The notes: generated from the sequence alone by a model not told the origin. Positions 40,680-49,993 are shown, counted from the stretch's first letter. The stretch is DNA of 64,000 nt from Bacillota bacterium (GCA_023416955.1 JAEZGM010000027.1:6271-70270); one strand, 5' to 3'. A program made the numbers and translations.

Positions 40680-41693
40680 ATGGCTACAATAAAGGACATT
40701 GCGCGGGAAGCCGGTGTAAGCTACACCACGGTTTCCAATGTAATACACGGAAATACCGCCCATGTTTCCTTGAAAACAATCGAAACAATCAATGAAATTA
40801 TAAATAAACTTGGATATGTGCCTAGCATGACGGCCCGTTCGCTTGTAAGCAACTCTTCTAAGGTAATCGGGTTCATTAATCACCTTGTCCCGGGCACCAA
40901 CGGGGGCTTTATGGCCGACCCGTTCCATTCCGCTTTTATCGGTTCCGCTGAGGAGGTTCTGCGTGAAAACGGCTATTACTTGATGCTGCGCACCGTCAAC
41001 GACAGCAATGAGCTTCTTCAGTTTTTACGAAACTGGAATCTGGACGGACTGTTTTTCACCGGACTTTACGAAGACGATTTTTTTGACACGCTGAAAGACA
41101 TTCAGGTTCCCATCGTGCTGATCGACAGTTACATTAAGCACCATACGATACAGAATGTCGGCTTGGAGGATTATCGCGGCGGATATTCCGCTACAAAATA
41201 CCTTTTGGAAAAAGGGCACCGGAACATTGTGTTTGCTTGCCCGCGTATCCGCGAGGGGGGCGTGGTGGACGAGCGTCTGTGCGGCTACCGGCAGGCCTTG
41301 AGCGAATATGGCGTTCTCTTTCGCAGTGAGCTGATCTGTGAGCAGGAGTTTGCCACGGACAGCAGCATCGCATCCGGGAAGCGAATTGCCGCTATGGATG
41401 GGGTCACCGCTGTTTTTGCCACAGCGGATATTCTGGCGGCCGGCATTATGGCCGGTTTACACGCCTGCGGAAAGAGGATTCCCGATGATATTTCCATTAT
41501 CGGGTTTGACGACATTAACATCTGCCGCCTGCTGACTCCGCCGCTCACCACAATCCACCAGAACCCCGCGGAAAAAGGGCGGGTCGCCGTAAATTTCATG
41601 ATTCGGCGGCTGCAGAACCTGCCGATTGAAAGCAATGAGGTTATTCTTCCCGTGAGTCTTGTCGAGCGCGACAGCGTCCGAGATATAAACTGA
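40680..41693 (+). CDS. LacI-family transcriptional regulator of the GH65 locus
   Basis: This 337-residue repressor has a LacI helix-turn-helix at its N-terminus (ATIKDIAREAGVSYTTVSNVI) and hinge LGYVPSMTARSLVS. The periplasmic-binding-like sensor domain has IGFDDINICRLLTPPLTTI near the end. It starts at ATG 40680 behind AGGAGG. Divergent from pgmB and flanked by the GH65 operon, it should respond to an alpha-glucobiose or its phosphorylation product. Shared AAGTTTAACGTT sites at its own promoter and at the GH65-ABC promoter support direct control of both. Effector identity is not known. Confidence 0.88.
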   Translation: MATIKDIAREAGVSYTTVSNVIHGNTAHVSLKTIETINEIINKLGYVPSMTARSLVSNSSKVIGFINHLVPGTNGGFMADPFHSAFIGSAEEVLRENGYYLMLRTVNDSNELLQFLRNWNLDGLFFTGLYEDDFFDTLKDIQVPIVLIDSYIKHHTIQNVGLEDYRGGYSATKYLLEKGHRNIVFACPRIREGGVVDERLCGYRQALSEYGVLFRSELICEQEFATDSSIASGKRIAAMDGVTAVFATADILAAGIMAGLHACGKRIPDDISIIGFDDINICRLLTPPLTTIHQNPAEKGRVAVNFMIRRLQNLPIESNEVILPVSLVERDSVRDIN

Positions 41694-41704
41694 ATCCGCA
41701 CTAT

Positions 41705-41738
41705 GACAGGCAGGATGGTATTATTCATCCTGCCTGTC
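41705..41738. terminator. Bidirectional terminator between LacI gene and GH65 gene
   Basis: GACAGGCAGGATG at 41705-41717 is exactly inverted at 41726-41738 and followed by TATTTTTG. It overlaps the last codons of the minus-strand GH65 gene (stop at 41721). Confidence 0.75.
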
Positions 41739-43910
41739 TATTTTTGTTTTATCGGGTGTAATCTCAAACCGGTACATCGTCCCGCGAACACACACGTAAA
41801 ACGACACGCGCGTCCAGCCGGATGGCAAGGTGGAGTGGCAGAAGGGTGTGCCGTTGGCCGACATCTTAAGACCGCAAAAGCCTTGCAGCACGGTCATCCA
41901 CGCACCGCCCGCCGCCGCCGGGTGGCTGCCGCCGATATAGACGGTTCCCGCCCATTGCTTTCCGCCGCCGTTCAGGTCTTCCAAAGCCGATTTCATAAAA
42001 AGCGGATACGAGACCTCCGGTTCCCCGATGTGGCAGGACAGCAGCGCATACATGCACGCACTGAGAGAAGAGCCGTGTTCCGTGCGCGGTTCGTAATAAT
42101 CACGGTTCGCGCGAAGCACGGATTTTTCATATTCCCCGTTGAACAAGGAGAGCATCATGACAACGTCCGCCTGTTTGATCACCTGTGTGTGGGAAGCCAC
42201 TCCGTTCGCGCCGCCCCAGTACTCCCGTGGGTCCAGAAGTCGCTTCCGCAAAGCTTCAGGTGTAGTGTCCTCCAAACGGAAATATCCGTCGAACTGTTCA
42301 ACCAGTCCTGTTTGCGGATCCGGTGCAGGAACGAAAAGGTGCTCCATCGCGTCGGTAAAGTCCTGCAGGGCGTCTTCGAGATTCATAGCGGTGTTTAGCT
42401 CGTCATATGTTTCGGGGAGTTCTTCCCGAACAAGCGGAATCAGCTCCACGGCACAGCGGAACACAAACTGTGCCATTCGGTTTGTATAGGCGTTGTTGCT
42501 CACACGCTCATGGTATTCATCCGGCCCGAGCACATCAAAAATTTCATACTGTTCTGCTCCTGCACGCCGTACCAGAAGCGAGTAATAGAACCGCGCGCAC
42601 TCGAGAATGACTTCTGCTCCGCCCTGCGTCAGAATGCTGGTATCTCCTGTTACTTGAAGATATTTCCGGAAGGCATAGACGATTGCGGCCGAAACATGCA
42701 CCTGCTTGTCGCGAAAATAAGTGCGTACCGGTCGGCCGGTGAAGACATCCGTCACATTGTAATCGGAGCAGGCGTCCGTCCCGCTTTCCTGGCTTTCCCA
42801 AGCATAAAACGCACCCTTCCAGCCGTAAATCCGCGCCTTGCGCCTTGCTTCATCCAGCGCGTCTATCCGGTAACGGAGCAGTGTTTTGGCGGTCTCAGGC
42901 TCTGTGAAGAGAAAAAAATCGAACATAAACATTTCGGTATCCCAGAATACCGCACCCTTATAGGTCTGCCCGGAAAGGCCCCTTGCCGGTATGGACATAC
43001 TGCGGGAATAGCGCGGCGCGATACAGTGCAGTAAATAGACAGAATAATCCATCGCCTGCTGTGCAGCTTCGTCGCCCTCAATGATCACGCGGGACCGGCT
43101 CCACAGAGCTTCCCACCGGCTCCGGTTCCTGCTTCTGTTCTCTTCATAACCTTCCACGGCGGCAGCTTCTGCTTTCCACAAAGCGGAAGCCAGCGGATCC
43201 TCCGTATCAGCGCCCGTATAGACAACTGCCAGTACACAAATAACATACTCCCGGCCTGCATCGGCGCGAAAATTGATATTTCGCAGAATTCTGCGTCCAC
43301 TGACAGAAACCGTTTCTTCTGCCTCGAAATCCCGCGTGACCGCTTGTGCCGTGGAGACTCGTATGCCGGTTTCACCTGAGGTCCCTGTCGCGTGGAGAAG
43401 ACCGTCCGTCTGCGCACAGTCGACTTCACGGTAGTGCGGGCCGTTAATATCCCAAACATCACCGTCAATTCCGGCTGTAATCGTCAGATCCGCGGTAAAA
43501 TCCGTTGTGACGGCATACTGCATACAGAGGAGATGGTAATCCGCCATACTGCAAAAACGCTCCGAACGGATTTGAAGCCTCCCGCTCGGAGTATCCCATA
43601 CGGTTTCCCGCCCCTGCTCTCCGGTCATGAGGTTCAGACTTTGCCGGTGAGAGCACGGTGCGGCCTCCGGCAGCGCGTAGGTGATACCGTCAACCTGTGT
43701 GCGCACAAAAAAAGGATTCGGGGCGTTGAGCGGTTCACGCCAGGCGGAGCCGTGGCGGTCGTAAAGCCCTGAAAGGTTTACTGCCGTCATCTGCTCTTTG
43801 CTGTACTCTTCCAGTGTGCCGCGTACGCCCAAATAACCGTTTCCGTTAAAATACTTATTTCCAAAATCGGGAATTTTCTCCGTTTGAAATCCATGATCTA
43901 CAATCATCAT
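41721..43910 (-). CDS. GH65 sugar phosphorylase (second gene)
   Basis: This 729-residue enzyme has the N-terminal beta-sandwich, an (alpha/alpha)6 barrel and C-terminal sheet of GH65. Landmarks are the N-terminal FGNKYFNGNGYLGVRGT, KGAVFWDTEMFMFDFFLF in the active site, and the catalytic Glu region DVLGPDEYHERVSNNAYTN (about 460-475). GH65 phosphorylases invert alpha-glucosidic bonds and make beta-glucose 1-phosphate. Known members act on maltose, trehalose, kojibiose, nigerose or glucosyl-rhamnose or -glycerol; I cannot pick one by eye. Its start overlaps the stop of the other GH65 gene by four bases (ATGA at 43907-43910 on the minus strand). Confidence 0.85.
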   Translation of the reverse strand: MMIVDHGFQTEKIPDFGNKYFNGNGYLGVRGTLEEYSKEQMTAVNLSGLYDRHGSAWREPLNAPNPFFVRTQVDGITYALPEAAPCSHRQSLNLMTGEQGRETVWDTPSGRLQIRSERFCSMADYHLLCMQYAVTTDFTADLTITAGIDGDVWDINGPHYREVDCAQTDGLLHATGTSGETGIRVSTAQAVTRDFEAEETVSVSGRRILRNINFRADAGREYVICVLAVVYTGADTEDPLASALWKAEAAAVEGYEENRSRNRSRWEALWSRSRVIIEGDEAAQQAMDYSVYLLHCIAPRYSRSMSIPARGLSGQTYKGAVFWDTEMFMFDFFLFTEPETAKTLLRYRIDALDEARRKARIYGWKGAFYAWESQESGTDACSDYNVTDVFTGRPVRTYFRDKQVHVSAAIVYAFRKYLQVTGDTSILTQGGAEVILECARFYYSLLVRRAGAEQYEIFDVLGPDEYHERVSNNAYTNRMAQFVFRCAVELIPLVREELPETYDELNTAMNLEDALQDFTDAMEHLFVPAPDPQTGLVEQFDGYFRLEDTTPEALRKRLLDPREYWGGANGVASHTQVIKQADVVMMLSLFNGEYEKSVLRANRDYYEPRTEHGSSLSACMYALLSCHIGEPEVSYPLFMKSALEDLNGGGKQWAGTVYIGGSHPAAAGGAWMTVLQGFCGLKMSANGTPFCHSTLPSGWTRVSFYVCVRGTMYRFEITPDKTKIDRQDE

Positions 43911-46174
43911 TTCTTCAATCCCCCTCTATTGGAAAGGGGCACAAAAACCGATGCCGCACAAGCGCGAACTTTTTCCCCGTACACTTCCAAATCAATTTCC
44001 CTGCCGGAAAGCGTTCTGAATTCCGCTTCCTTCTGGGTGACGGTCACGCAAAGAATATCCCCGCCGTAAATTAGCCGGAATGAATAACAGCTCCACTGCA
44101 CCGGTATCGAGGGTGAAAACCGGAGTACCGTCCCATCGGAGCGCATTCCGCCAAAGCCGTAGACAATATTCATCCATGCGGCCGCAATGGAGGTGGTGTG
44201 CAGCCCTTCGGCGGTGTTCCGGTTGTAATTGTCGAGGTCAAGCCTTGTGGCAAACCGGAAGAAATCATATGCCTTCTCGTTCAATCCCAGTTCGGAAGCA
44301 AGAATGGAATGTACAGAGGGGGAGAGTGAGCTTTCATGGATGCAGCGCGGTTCGTAATATTCGAAATTTTTTCTCTTCTGCTCCGCCGTAAAGCAGGAAT
44401 TGTAAAGAAACTGCATCATCAGCACGTCCGGCTGCTTGATCATATCATTGCGGTAAATGTGGTCGTAGCTCCAGTGGCTGTAAAGCGGAAACTCTTCCAC
44501 CGGAATACGCTCGACGTCGACATGGGGAAGACGGAAAAAACTTTCATGCTGCTCAAATAGTGCTGTGGACGTATCATACGGGATTTCCATCTTTTCCGCC
44601 ATCACCTGCCAGCTTTCCCGTTCCGCCGCGGGAACCGCATTATAATCGGTGGGGAGGACGCTCAGCGTGTACTCAAAGGTCTTTTTCGCCAGAAAATTGG
44701 TGTAGCAGTTGTTGTTGACCATCATCTGAAATTCATCCGGACCCATGACACCGTAATAGCCGTATTTCCCGGTTTTCGGGCTCCAGTCGCCGCGGCTTGC
44801 CAACATCCGGCAGATTTCCACCAGCATGGGTATGCCATAGTCACGTAAAAACGCGGTATCACCCGTTACCTGAACGTAATGGTGGATTCCGTAGGCGACC
44901 CCTGTGGAGGCTTGCAGCTGCAGGGAGGCATGCTGCCAGAGGTTGCAGCATTCCGTACCGTCGATGGTAGCGATTGGGTAAAACGCACCGCGGCAGTCCA
45001 GTGCTTCCGCACGGCTTTGCGCTTTCTGTAAGGTGTGATACCGGAACATCAGAAGATTTTTTGCCGCCTCCGGGTTGTTGAACAGATAAAAATTCAGGCA
45101 GTAAGTTTCTGTGTCCCAAAAGGTATTCCCGTTATATGCTTCACCGGTCAGACCTTTTGCCCCGATCACCGAATTGTGTTCCGCGCCGTGGTAGGTCTGA
45201 TGCATCTGAAAAATACAGAATCGGATTCCTTGCTGATTTGCTTCGTCACCCTCAATCAGGATATCGGAATGCTCCCATTCACGGGTCCACCATGCGGCGC
45301 TTTCCTCTTTCAGTGTATCATAATCAGGCAGTTCTTCCCGGGCCCCCGCAAACCGCTTCATAAATTTGTTTCCGTGCGCATCCGGGTTGGTGCAGGTTTG
45401 CACATTGACCACACGGTGAAAAGATCGGCTGGCTCCCTGCGTAAGCGGAAGCAGAAAGGAAATGCCCGCATATTTTTCTTTTTCTTCGCGTGGGGCGGCA
45501 TTCGTAAAATCTCCCGCGAATTCGCATTGGGAATACAGCAGGTGGCCGCTGCGGCGGACGCGCCCCCCAATTTCGCAGAAGGTACCGTCCGTGCGTTTTT
45601 CCAGACAGTCCCATAGATTTTTATTTTCTGAAACATGCGGCTGGGAAAGGTCCAGCCCGGCTTCCACAGAAAGAGCCCCGTCAAAATTCAGCGCGCGAGC
45701 TGTCACGCGCTGGCCGCCGAACCTGGTTCGTCCCATGGAAAAAAATCGTTCAAAACAGAGGAAAATTTCGTGCCCGCTGGGCAGAATCCAGACGAACGTG
45801 CGTGTCAGGATTCCCGTGCGCAGATGCAGAACCCGCTGAAAATCGCGGAAATTGCTGCGGTTCAGGTCAAGGGTCTCTCCCTCTGCACAAAGTCGAAGGG
45901 AAAGCCAGTCGATCGTATTCACCATATAAGTCATATGGTCCGGCATACCCTTGTAGGCTGATTTTTCGAAATCCTTGCGCTCAAACACGCCGTTTATATA
46001 ATTGCCCTGCAGCCTTTGACCGGAATATCCTTCGTCAAAATATCCTCTGACCCCCATGTATTCATTGCCCAGCGAAAAAACCGACTCCGATACCATTGCA
46101 TAGTCCGGATTAAACCCGTCTTCCACAACTTTCCATGGATCGACAGAGAAATACATATCAGCAACCTTAGCCAT
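43907..46174 (-). CDS. GH65 sugar phosphorylase (first gene)
   Basis: This 755-residue enzyme belongs to GH65 but differs markedly from its downstream partner. It opens with a kojibiose/nigerose-type N-terminus (FSVDPWKVVEDGFNPDYAM, then FSLGNEYMGVRGYFDEGYSG). The barrel contains GNTFWDTETYCLNFYLF, and the catalytic-Glu region is VMGPDEFQMMVNNNCYTNF (about 475-490), followed by HESSLSPSVHS near the phosphate site. The first genes of the operon encode the importer, so the substrate is probably a transported alpha-glucobiose or glucoside. AAGGGG precedes the start. Two unlike GH65 enzymes in one operon could split different linkages or act in sequence. Confidence 0.87.
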   Translation of the reverse strand: MAKVADMYFSVDPWKVVEDGFNPDYAMVSESVFSLGNEYMGVRGYFDEGYSGQRLQGNYINGVFERKDFEKSAYKGMPDHMTYMVNTIDWLSLRLCAEGETLDLNRSNFRDFQRVLHLRTGILTRTFVWILPSGHEIFLCFERFFSMGRTRFGGQRVTARALNFDGALSVEAGLDLSQPHVSENKNLWDCLEKRTDGTFCEIGGRVRRSGHLLYSQCEFAGDFTNAAPREEKEKYAGISFLLPLTQGASRSFHRVVNVQTCTNPDAHGNKFMKRFAGAREELPDYDTLKEESAAWWTREWEHSDILIEGDEANQQGIRFCIFQMHQTYHGAEHNSVIGAKGLTGEAYNGNTFWDTETYCLNFYLFNNPEAAKNLLMFRYHTLQKAQSRAEALDCRGAFYPIATIDGTECCNLWQHASLQLQASTGVAYGIHHYVQVTGDTAFLRDYGIPMLVEICRMLASRGDWSPKTGKYGYYGVMGPDEFQMMVNNNCYTNFLAKKTFEYTLSVLPTDYNAVPAAERESWQVMAEKMEIPYDTSTALFEQHESFFRLPHVDVERIPVEEFPLYSHWSYDHIYRNDMIKQPDVLMMQFLYNSCFTAEQKRKNFEYYEPRCIHESSLSPSVHSILASELGLNEKAYDFFRFATRLDLDNYNRNTAEGLHTTSIAAAWMNIVYGFGGMRSDGTVLRFSPSIPVQWSCYSFRLIYGGDILCVTVTQKEAEFRTLSGREIDLEVYGEKVRACAASVFVPLSNRGGLKK

Positions 46175-46176
46175 AA

Positions 46177-47058
46177 TTACCCCTTAATACCAGCAGAAAC
46201 AACACTCTGCGTAATTTGTTTTTGAAATATTGTAAATATAATAATTGGCGGAATGACGGAAAATACTATGGCCCGGATAACGTCAACATCGTTGGATTTT
46301 GAGGTTCGGAACTGGAACAGACGCACAATAACCGTTTCTTTTCCCGTATTTGAAAGCACCAGATACGGCAAAAGAAAATCAGACCAAGCCGTCGTAATCG
46401 CGAAAATACAAATAACCGCAACGATCGGCATGGAGAGCGGAATCAAAATCTTATAAAAAACCCTGAAATCCCCGCAGCCGTCCAGCGTAGCCGCCTCAAT
46501 TAAACTTTTTGGAAGCCCTTCAAAATACTGCTTGAACAGAATCACATAAAAGGCATTAGCGCCCATGGACAGCCAGATCGCAACAAAAGAACCGTCCAGT
46601 CCCACCCGGTTGATGTTGACAAACAGAGAAACCATGCTGGTGGTCGCGGGAATCAGAAGACTCCACATGACCAGAGCATTGACTACCTTATACCCTTTCG
46701 GCCTGAGCAAAGCCAGCCCGTAAGCAAGCAGTCCGTTGAAAAGTACTGAGCAGGCCACGCCGCCTGCAACGGAGATCAGCGAATTAATATAGTATTTAGT
46801 AAACCCGAGTCGGTTCCATGTTGAAACAAAGACGTTGAAGTCGTATGTAGTTGGGAAAATTGTTGCGCTCTGCCGAAATTGACGGATATCCTTGAATCCG
46901 GCAAGGCAAACCCATACCGCCGGAAACAGTGCGCAGATAACCAGCAGAATACAGATGATGAAAATCACTGTTCCGGTTATCCGGGCTCCCGTTGACGCCA
47001 TGTCAAAGCCGCGAATTGCGCCGCCTGTTTTCTCCTTGTATTTATTGAAGAATGACAT
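46177..47058 (-). CDS. ABC sugar transporter permease (MalG type)
   Basis: This 293-residue permease has six helices and the EAA loop SLIEAATLDGCGDFRVFYKIL, with the conserved E-A-A-x3-D-G. The C-terminus (IFTIFQKQITQSVVSAGIKG) is typical of MalG/LacG subunits. It lies two bases before the first GH65 start and 21 bases after the other permease, in the same minus-strand operon. No ATPase gene is present, as in the first ABC operon; a shared MsmK-like ATPase is likely. It should pass the alpha-glucoside bound by the lipoprotein at 48052-49497. Confidence 0.9.
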   Translation of the reverse strand: MSFFNKYKEKTGGAIRGFDMASTGARITGTVIFIICILLVICALFPAVWVCLAGFKDIRQFRQSATIFPTTYDFNVFVSTWNRLGFTKYYINSLISVAGGVACSVLFNGLLAYGLALLRPKGYKVVNALVMWSLLIPATTSMVSLFVNINRVGLDGSFVAIWLSMGANAFYVILFKQYFEGLPKSLIEAATLDGCGDFRVFYKILIPLSMPIVAVICIFAITTAWSDFLLPYLVLSNTGKETVIVRLFQFRTSKSNDVDVIRAIVFSVIPPIIIFTIFQKQITQSVVSAGIKG

Positions 47059-47079
47059 ACCTTATTCCTCTCTCACGCA

Positions 47080-47973
47080 TTAATTATCATCGGATTTTGC
47101 CTTTGTCAGCTTGAAATAAACGGCTGTCAGAAGCATCAAAATGATACTGATGATTACGGACAGCGCAGCTGCCATCGGATAATTGAAATCTTCAAAAGCA
47201 TACCGGAAAACCAATTGCATGATGGAAAGACTGGCGTTGTTTGGGCCTCCGTTGGTCATGACCAGCGGTTCATACAAAATTTGGAACACTGCAATAATCT
47301 GCAGAATCAGAAGGGTCTTTCCAAGCCCGAAGATTTCGGGGAGTGTTACATAGCGGATGCGCTGCCATATTCTGGCGCCGTCAATCGCGGCGGCTTCGTA
47401 CAATTCCGGATTAATGCTCTCCACCCCTGCAGCATAGACCAACGCTGTGGAACCCGCGGCCTTCCAGGTCATAGTCGCGACGATCAGCGGAATAGTCCAC
47501 AGGGGATTCGAAAGCCATTCGAGCGGCGGCGCCCCCAACCAGGAAAGCAGGATATTCAGCACTCCGGTTTTGCCGGGGCGGAACAAATAGCCCCAGATCA
47601 GCACCGTGGCAATGCCCGGCATAATATTGGGGAAATAAACACCAACCCGAAAAAAGCTTTTCAGATGTGCGGTTTCCGTAATCAACACGGCCAGAAGGAT
47701 CGGCGTGATAAAACCGATCAGCAGAGACCAGAACGTATAAAGGAATGTGTTCCGGATGGCAGGCAGAAAATCGGGATGCTGAAAAACCACTAAATAGTTC
47801 TGGAGTCCGACGAATTCCTGAAGTCGGGTTCCTTTTGCATGATAAAGGGAAAGACGGATGCTCTCGAGCAGCGGTTCCCAAACGTAAAAAGCAAAAAGGA
47901 TGAGGCTCGGCAGCATAATCAGCCATGCTACAGTACTCTTCTTTAATTTGTCGGAGTTTATTTTTATACGCAA
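47080..47973 (-). CDS. ABC sugar transporter permease (MalF/UgpA type)
   Basis: This 297-residue membrane subunit begins MRIKINSDKLKKSTVAWLIM and has the usual first helix LPSLILFAFYVWEPLLESI. The EAA loop is ELYEAAAIDGARIWQRIRYVTLPEI, and the external loop has RLQEFVGLQNYLVVF. It pairs with the MalG-type permease that follows. A hairpin (48010-48034) separates it from the binding-protein gene upstream, so permease expression may be set lower. Helix pattern and motifs are those of ABC sugar importers. Confidence 0.9.
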   Translation of the reverse strand: MRIKINSDKLKKSTVAWLIMLPSLILFAFYVWEPLLESIRLSLYHAKGTRLQEFVGLQNYLVVFQHPDFLPAIRNTFLYTFWSLLIGFITPILLAVLITETAHLKSFFRVGVYFPNIMPGIATVLIWGYLFRPGKTGVLNILLSWLGAPPLEWLSNPLWTIPLIVATMTWKAAGSTALVYAAGVESINPELYEAAAIDGARIWQRIRYVTLPEIFGLGKTLLILQIIAVFQILYEPLVMTNGGPNNASLSIMQLVFRYAFEDFNYPMAAALSVIISIILMLLTAVYFKLTKAKSDDN

Positions 47974-48009
47974 AATGGATTCCTCCCGGGCAGATACTGT
48001 ATTTAAGTT

Positions 48010-48034
48010 GTGCGGGGCTTACACAGCCCCGCAC
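48010..48034 (-). terminator. Hairpin between binding-protein and permease genes
   Basis: GTGCGGGGCT at 48010-48019 is exactly inverted at 48025-48034. It occupies the same operon position as the stem at 20153-20190 in the other ABC operon. Confidence 0.65.
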
Positions 48035-48051
48035 AAAAGAGAGAATGCAGA

Positions 48052-49497
48052 TTACTTGTTTACTGTGGTATCAAGAATCTTCTGATAATTGCTCTGAGCG
48101 GTATCCATCAGTTTTTGCACGTCTGCGTTCTTGTCGGTAATGACCGCCTGAATCACTTTTGTCAGTTCCGCATAAAGGGACTGTGCATCACCGGGCTCTT
48201 CAAGACGCAGATTGCCTTTCGTGTTAATGGCCGTGTAGTAGTTCTCGTATAACTTCATGTTGACATTACTGTACTGCTTGATGATCTTGTTTTCCGCATC
48301 CAGCATTGTCTGATCCGTCCACGCAGGGAACCTAGGGATTACAGGAACGCCGGCAGACTTTTTGTTCTTGCAGTCTGCTTGAATACCGTCCAGTGTAGCC
48401 TGAGTTGCTTTCGGGGCTTTGCCCATCACCTCAATATAATCAAGCGCAGCCTTGATTTCGTCGGAGGATGCGTTTTTCGCGAACATGTAGGGGGTGCCTC
48501 CTGCCAGCGAATACTGACCTTTCGGTCCGGCGGGAACCGGAACGAGGGACAGGTCTTCAATCGGAAGCCCGTTGACCTGTGTCGGTTGGTTGACCGCGTC
48601 GTTTGCGGCGATATACATGGCTGCTGTGCCGGTGCCGAGATTGACAAAGCCGGAGGCCCAGTCCTCCTTGGTTGGGTCGGGGGTCAGGCAGTCATACTTC
48701 CATTTTAAGTCCTTCACATACTGCATAGCCTGCACCGCTTCCGGCGTGTTGAGATGCGCGGCGTATTTTCCGTTTTCAGAGGTAACAAACGTTGCTCCGA
48801 AGCCCCATGCGATATTGGAGAAGTGCCAGCCTGCGGCATTGTCTTTGCCAAGCAGGCAGAAGCCTGCCTGACCGGTTTTTTGTTTGATGGTCTGCGCTGT
48901 TTTTGCAAGCTCATCCCATGTCTTTGGGTATTGCGGAGTGCCGTCTGCATTTACAAGGCCTGCCTGCTTAAACAGGTCAACATTCAGCATTAATCCAAGC
49001 GCGTAACCGTCACGCGGGATTCCGTAGATTTTTCCGCCCTTGGAAAGCAGATCCTTGACAAGCGGATTGATGCTGTCCACCGGCCAGCCCTGTGCCTTCA
49101 GTTCATCCGTTATATCGGTGACAAAATCACCGTTAATCAATTTCTGCGGTTCGGTGTACCAGGTTTCAAACACAGTTGGAAGCTTTCCAGACTCCGCCAG
49201 GGAAACGAAAGTGTCAGTTGCGTACTTGTAGTAGGCAGGCTGAATAGTAACATTCGGGTGCGTTTTGTTGAAGGTTTTTACAAAACCCTCGTGCATTTTA
49301 ATGTCGTCAGGCAGGGAATCTTCCGGCCAGATGCCGAGTTTTACCGTGATTTTTTTGCTGCTGTCATCCGACGTTGACTGAACAGCCGAGTTTTGGGACT
49401 GCGCGCTGCTCTGAGACTGCGTTTCGTTCTTGGAACAGCCCACCATTGCGGACATGGCAAGTACCAGTGCCAGAGAGATGGAAATGAATCTTTTCAT
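48052..49497 (-). CDS. ABC sugar transporter, substrate-binding lipoprotein
   Basis: This 481-residue exported lipoprotein captures the sugar for the GH65 locus importer. The signal peptide MKRFISISLALVLAMSAM ends in lipobox MVGC (Cys about 21), followed by a long Ser/Gln-rich linker. The mature domain shows KLGIWPEDSLPDDIKM, NKTHPNVTIQPAYYK and PQYPKTWDELAKTAQ, the family-1 pattern. I set the start at ATG 49497, with AAGGAGGAG upstream, not the longer frame from 49551, which would cover the promoter-proximal operator. It is the first gene of the operon driven by the promoter at 49556-49584. Confidence 0.88.
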   Translation of the reverse strand: MKRFISISLALVLAMSAMVGCSKNETQSQSSAQSQNSAVQSTSDDSSKKITVKLGIWPEDSLPDDIKMHEGFVKTFNKTHPNVTIQPAYYKYATDTFVSLAESGKLPTVFETWYTEPQKLINGDFVTDITDELKAQGWPVDSINPLVKDLLSKGGKIYGIPRDGYALGLMLNVDLFKQAGLVNADGTPQYPKTWDELAKTAQTIKQKTGQAGFCLLGKDNAAGWHFSNIAWGFGATFVTSENGKYAAHLNTPEAVQAMQYVKDLKWKYDCLTPDPTKEDWASGFVNLGTGTAAMYIAANDAVNQPTQVNGLPIEDLSLVPVPAGPKGQYSLAGGTPYMFAKNASSDEIKAALDYIEVMGKAPKATQATLDGIQADCKNKKSAGVPVIPRFPAWTDQTMLDAENKIIKQYSNVNMKLYENYYTAINTKGNLRLEEPGDAQSLYAELTKVIQAVITDKNADVQKLMDTAQSNYQKILDTTVNK

Positions 49498-49535
49498 AAG
49501 CTCCTCCTTTGATGTAGCCTTCTTTATAGGCTCAT

Positions 49536-49555
49536 AAAGTTTAACGTTCAACTTT
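49536..49555. promoter_or_regulatory. LacI-type operator of the GH65-ABC operon
   Basis: AAAGTTTAACGTTCAACTTT is a 20-base palindrome with one mismatched pair. It abuts the -10 box of the minus-strand promoter. The core AAGTTTAACGTT recurs at 40651-40662 before the LacI gene. Confidence 0.75.
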
Positions 49556-49584
49556 ATTGTAATTCGTCAATAGCGTTTTGTCAA
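49556..49584 (-). promoter_or_regulatory. Promoter of the GH65-ABC operon
   Basis: On the minus strand: TTGACA (49584-49579), a 17-base spacer and TACAAT (49561-49556). The operator at 49536-49555 follows at once, so a bound repressor would cover the transcription start. Confidence 0.8.
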
Positions 49585-49610
49585 GGGGAACATTATTATT
49601 TTTTTTGTTG

Positions 49611-49993
49611 ATTTTGCACTATGCTTTTTCGGTGTAATTTGCTGGCCACGACTGCCGCGTATGCGGAAAAAGAATTTCGGTTCACACTGTCATACCGTTC
49701 AAGTTTGGCGATCTGAGCGCCTTTTGATCCGGTGTTTTTTGTAACCGTGATATTTTTGGAAGATCACAAGTCGATGGGTACCTTGGCGGATTGTCCCTCC
49801 ATCACCCAACTGGGGTTCACGCTGCCGTCAATGATGTCGCGCCCCCGAATTGTAATGTTTTCCACATGGTCGTTTTTGTCAGGAATGTCGTTTTCCGGCG
49901 CATTGGCAAACAGGTGAACCACTCATTTTACGCTTCCGTTCACTTCGACCGTGTAAAATCCCGGCTTTTTAATCTGGAAGCGAATGATTCCCC
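49611..49993 (-). pseudogene. Decayed beta-helix glycosidase (GH49/GH28-like)
   Basis: A minus-strand frame with two in-frame stops encodes about 125 residues. It reads FQIKKPGFYTVEVNGSVK, stop, VVHLFANAPENDIPDKNDHV, then ENITIRGRDIIDGSVNPSW, PIDL, stop, and NITVTKNTGSKGAQIA. The last part no longer resembles a protein family. The first part looks like the N-terminal sandwich of dextranase-type (GH49) enzymes, and the IRGRDIIDGS repeat is typical of right-handed beta-helix glycosidases. The family choice is from memory of the pattern. The gene has lost both ends. The remaining gap to 50355 has only a probable promoter (TATAAT at 50143-50148). Confidence 0.45.

Noticed and set aside
41703..42398. 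Plus-strand open frames across the GH65 genes
   Set aside because: They are shadows of well-supported minus-strand enzymes, with no ribosome site and basic, repetitive translations.
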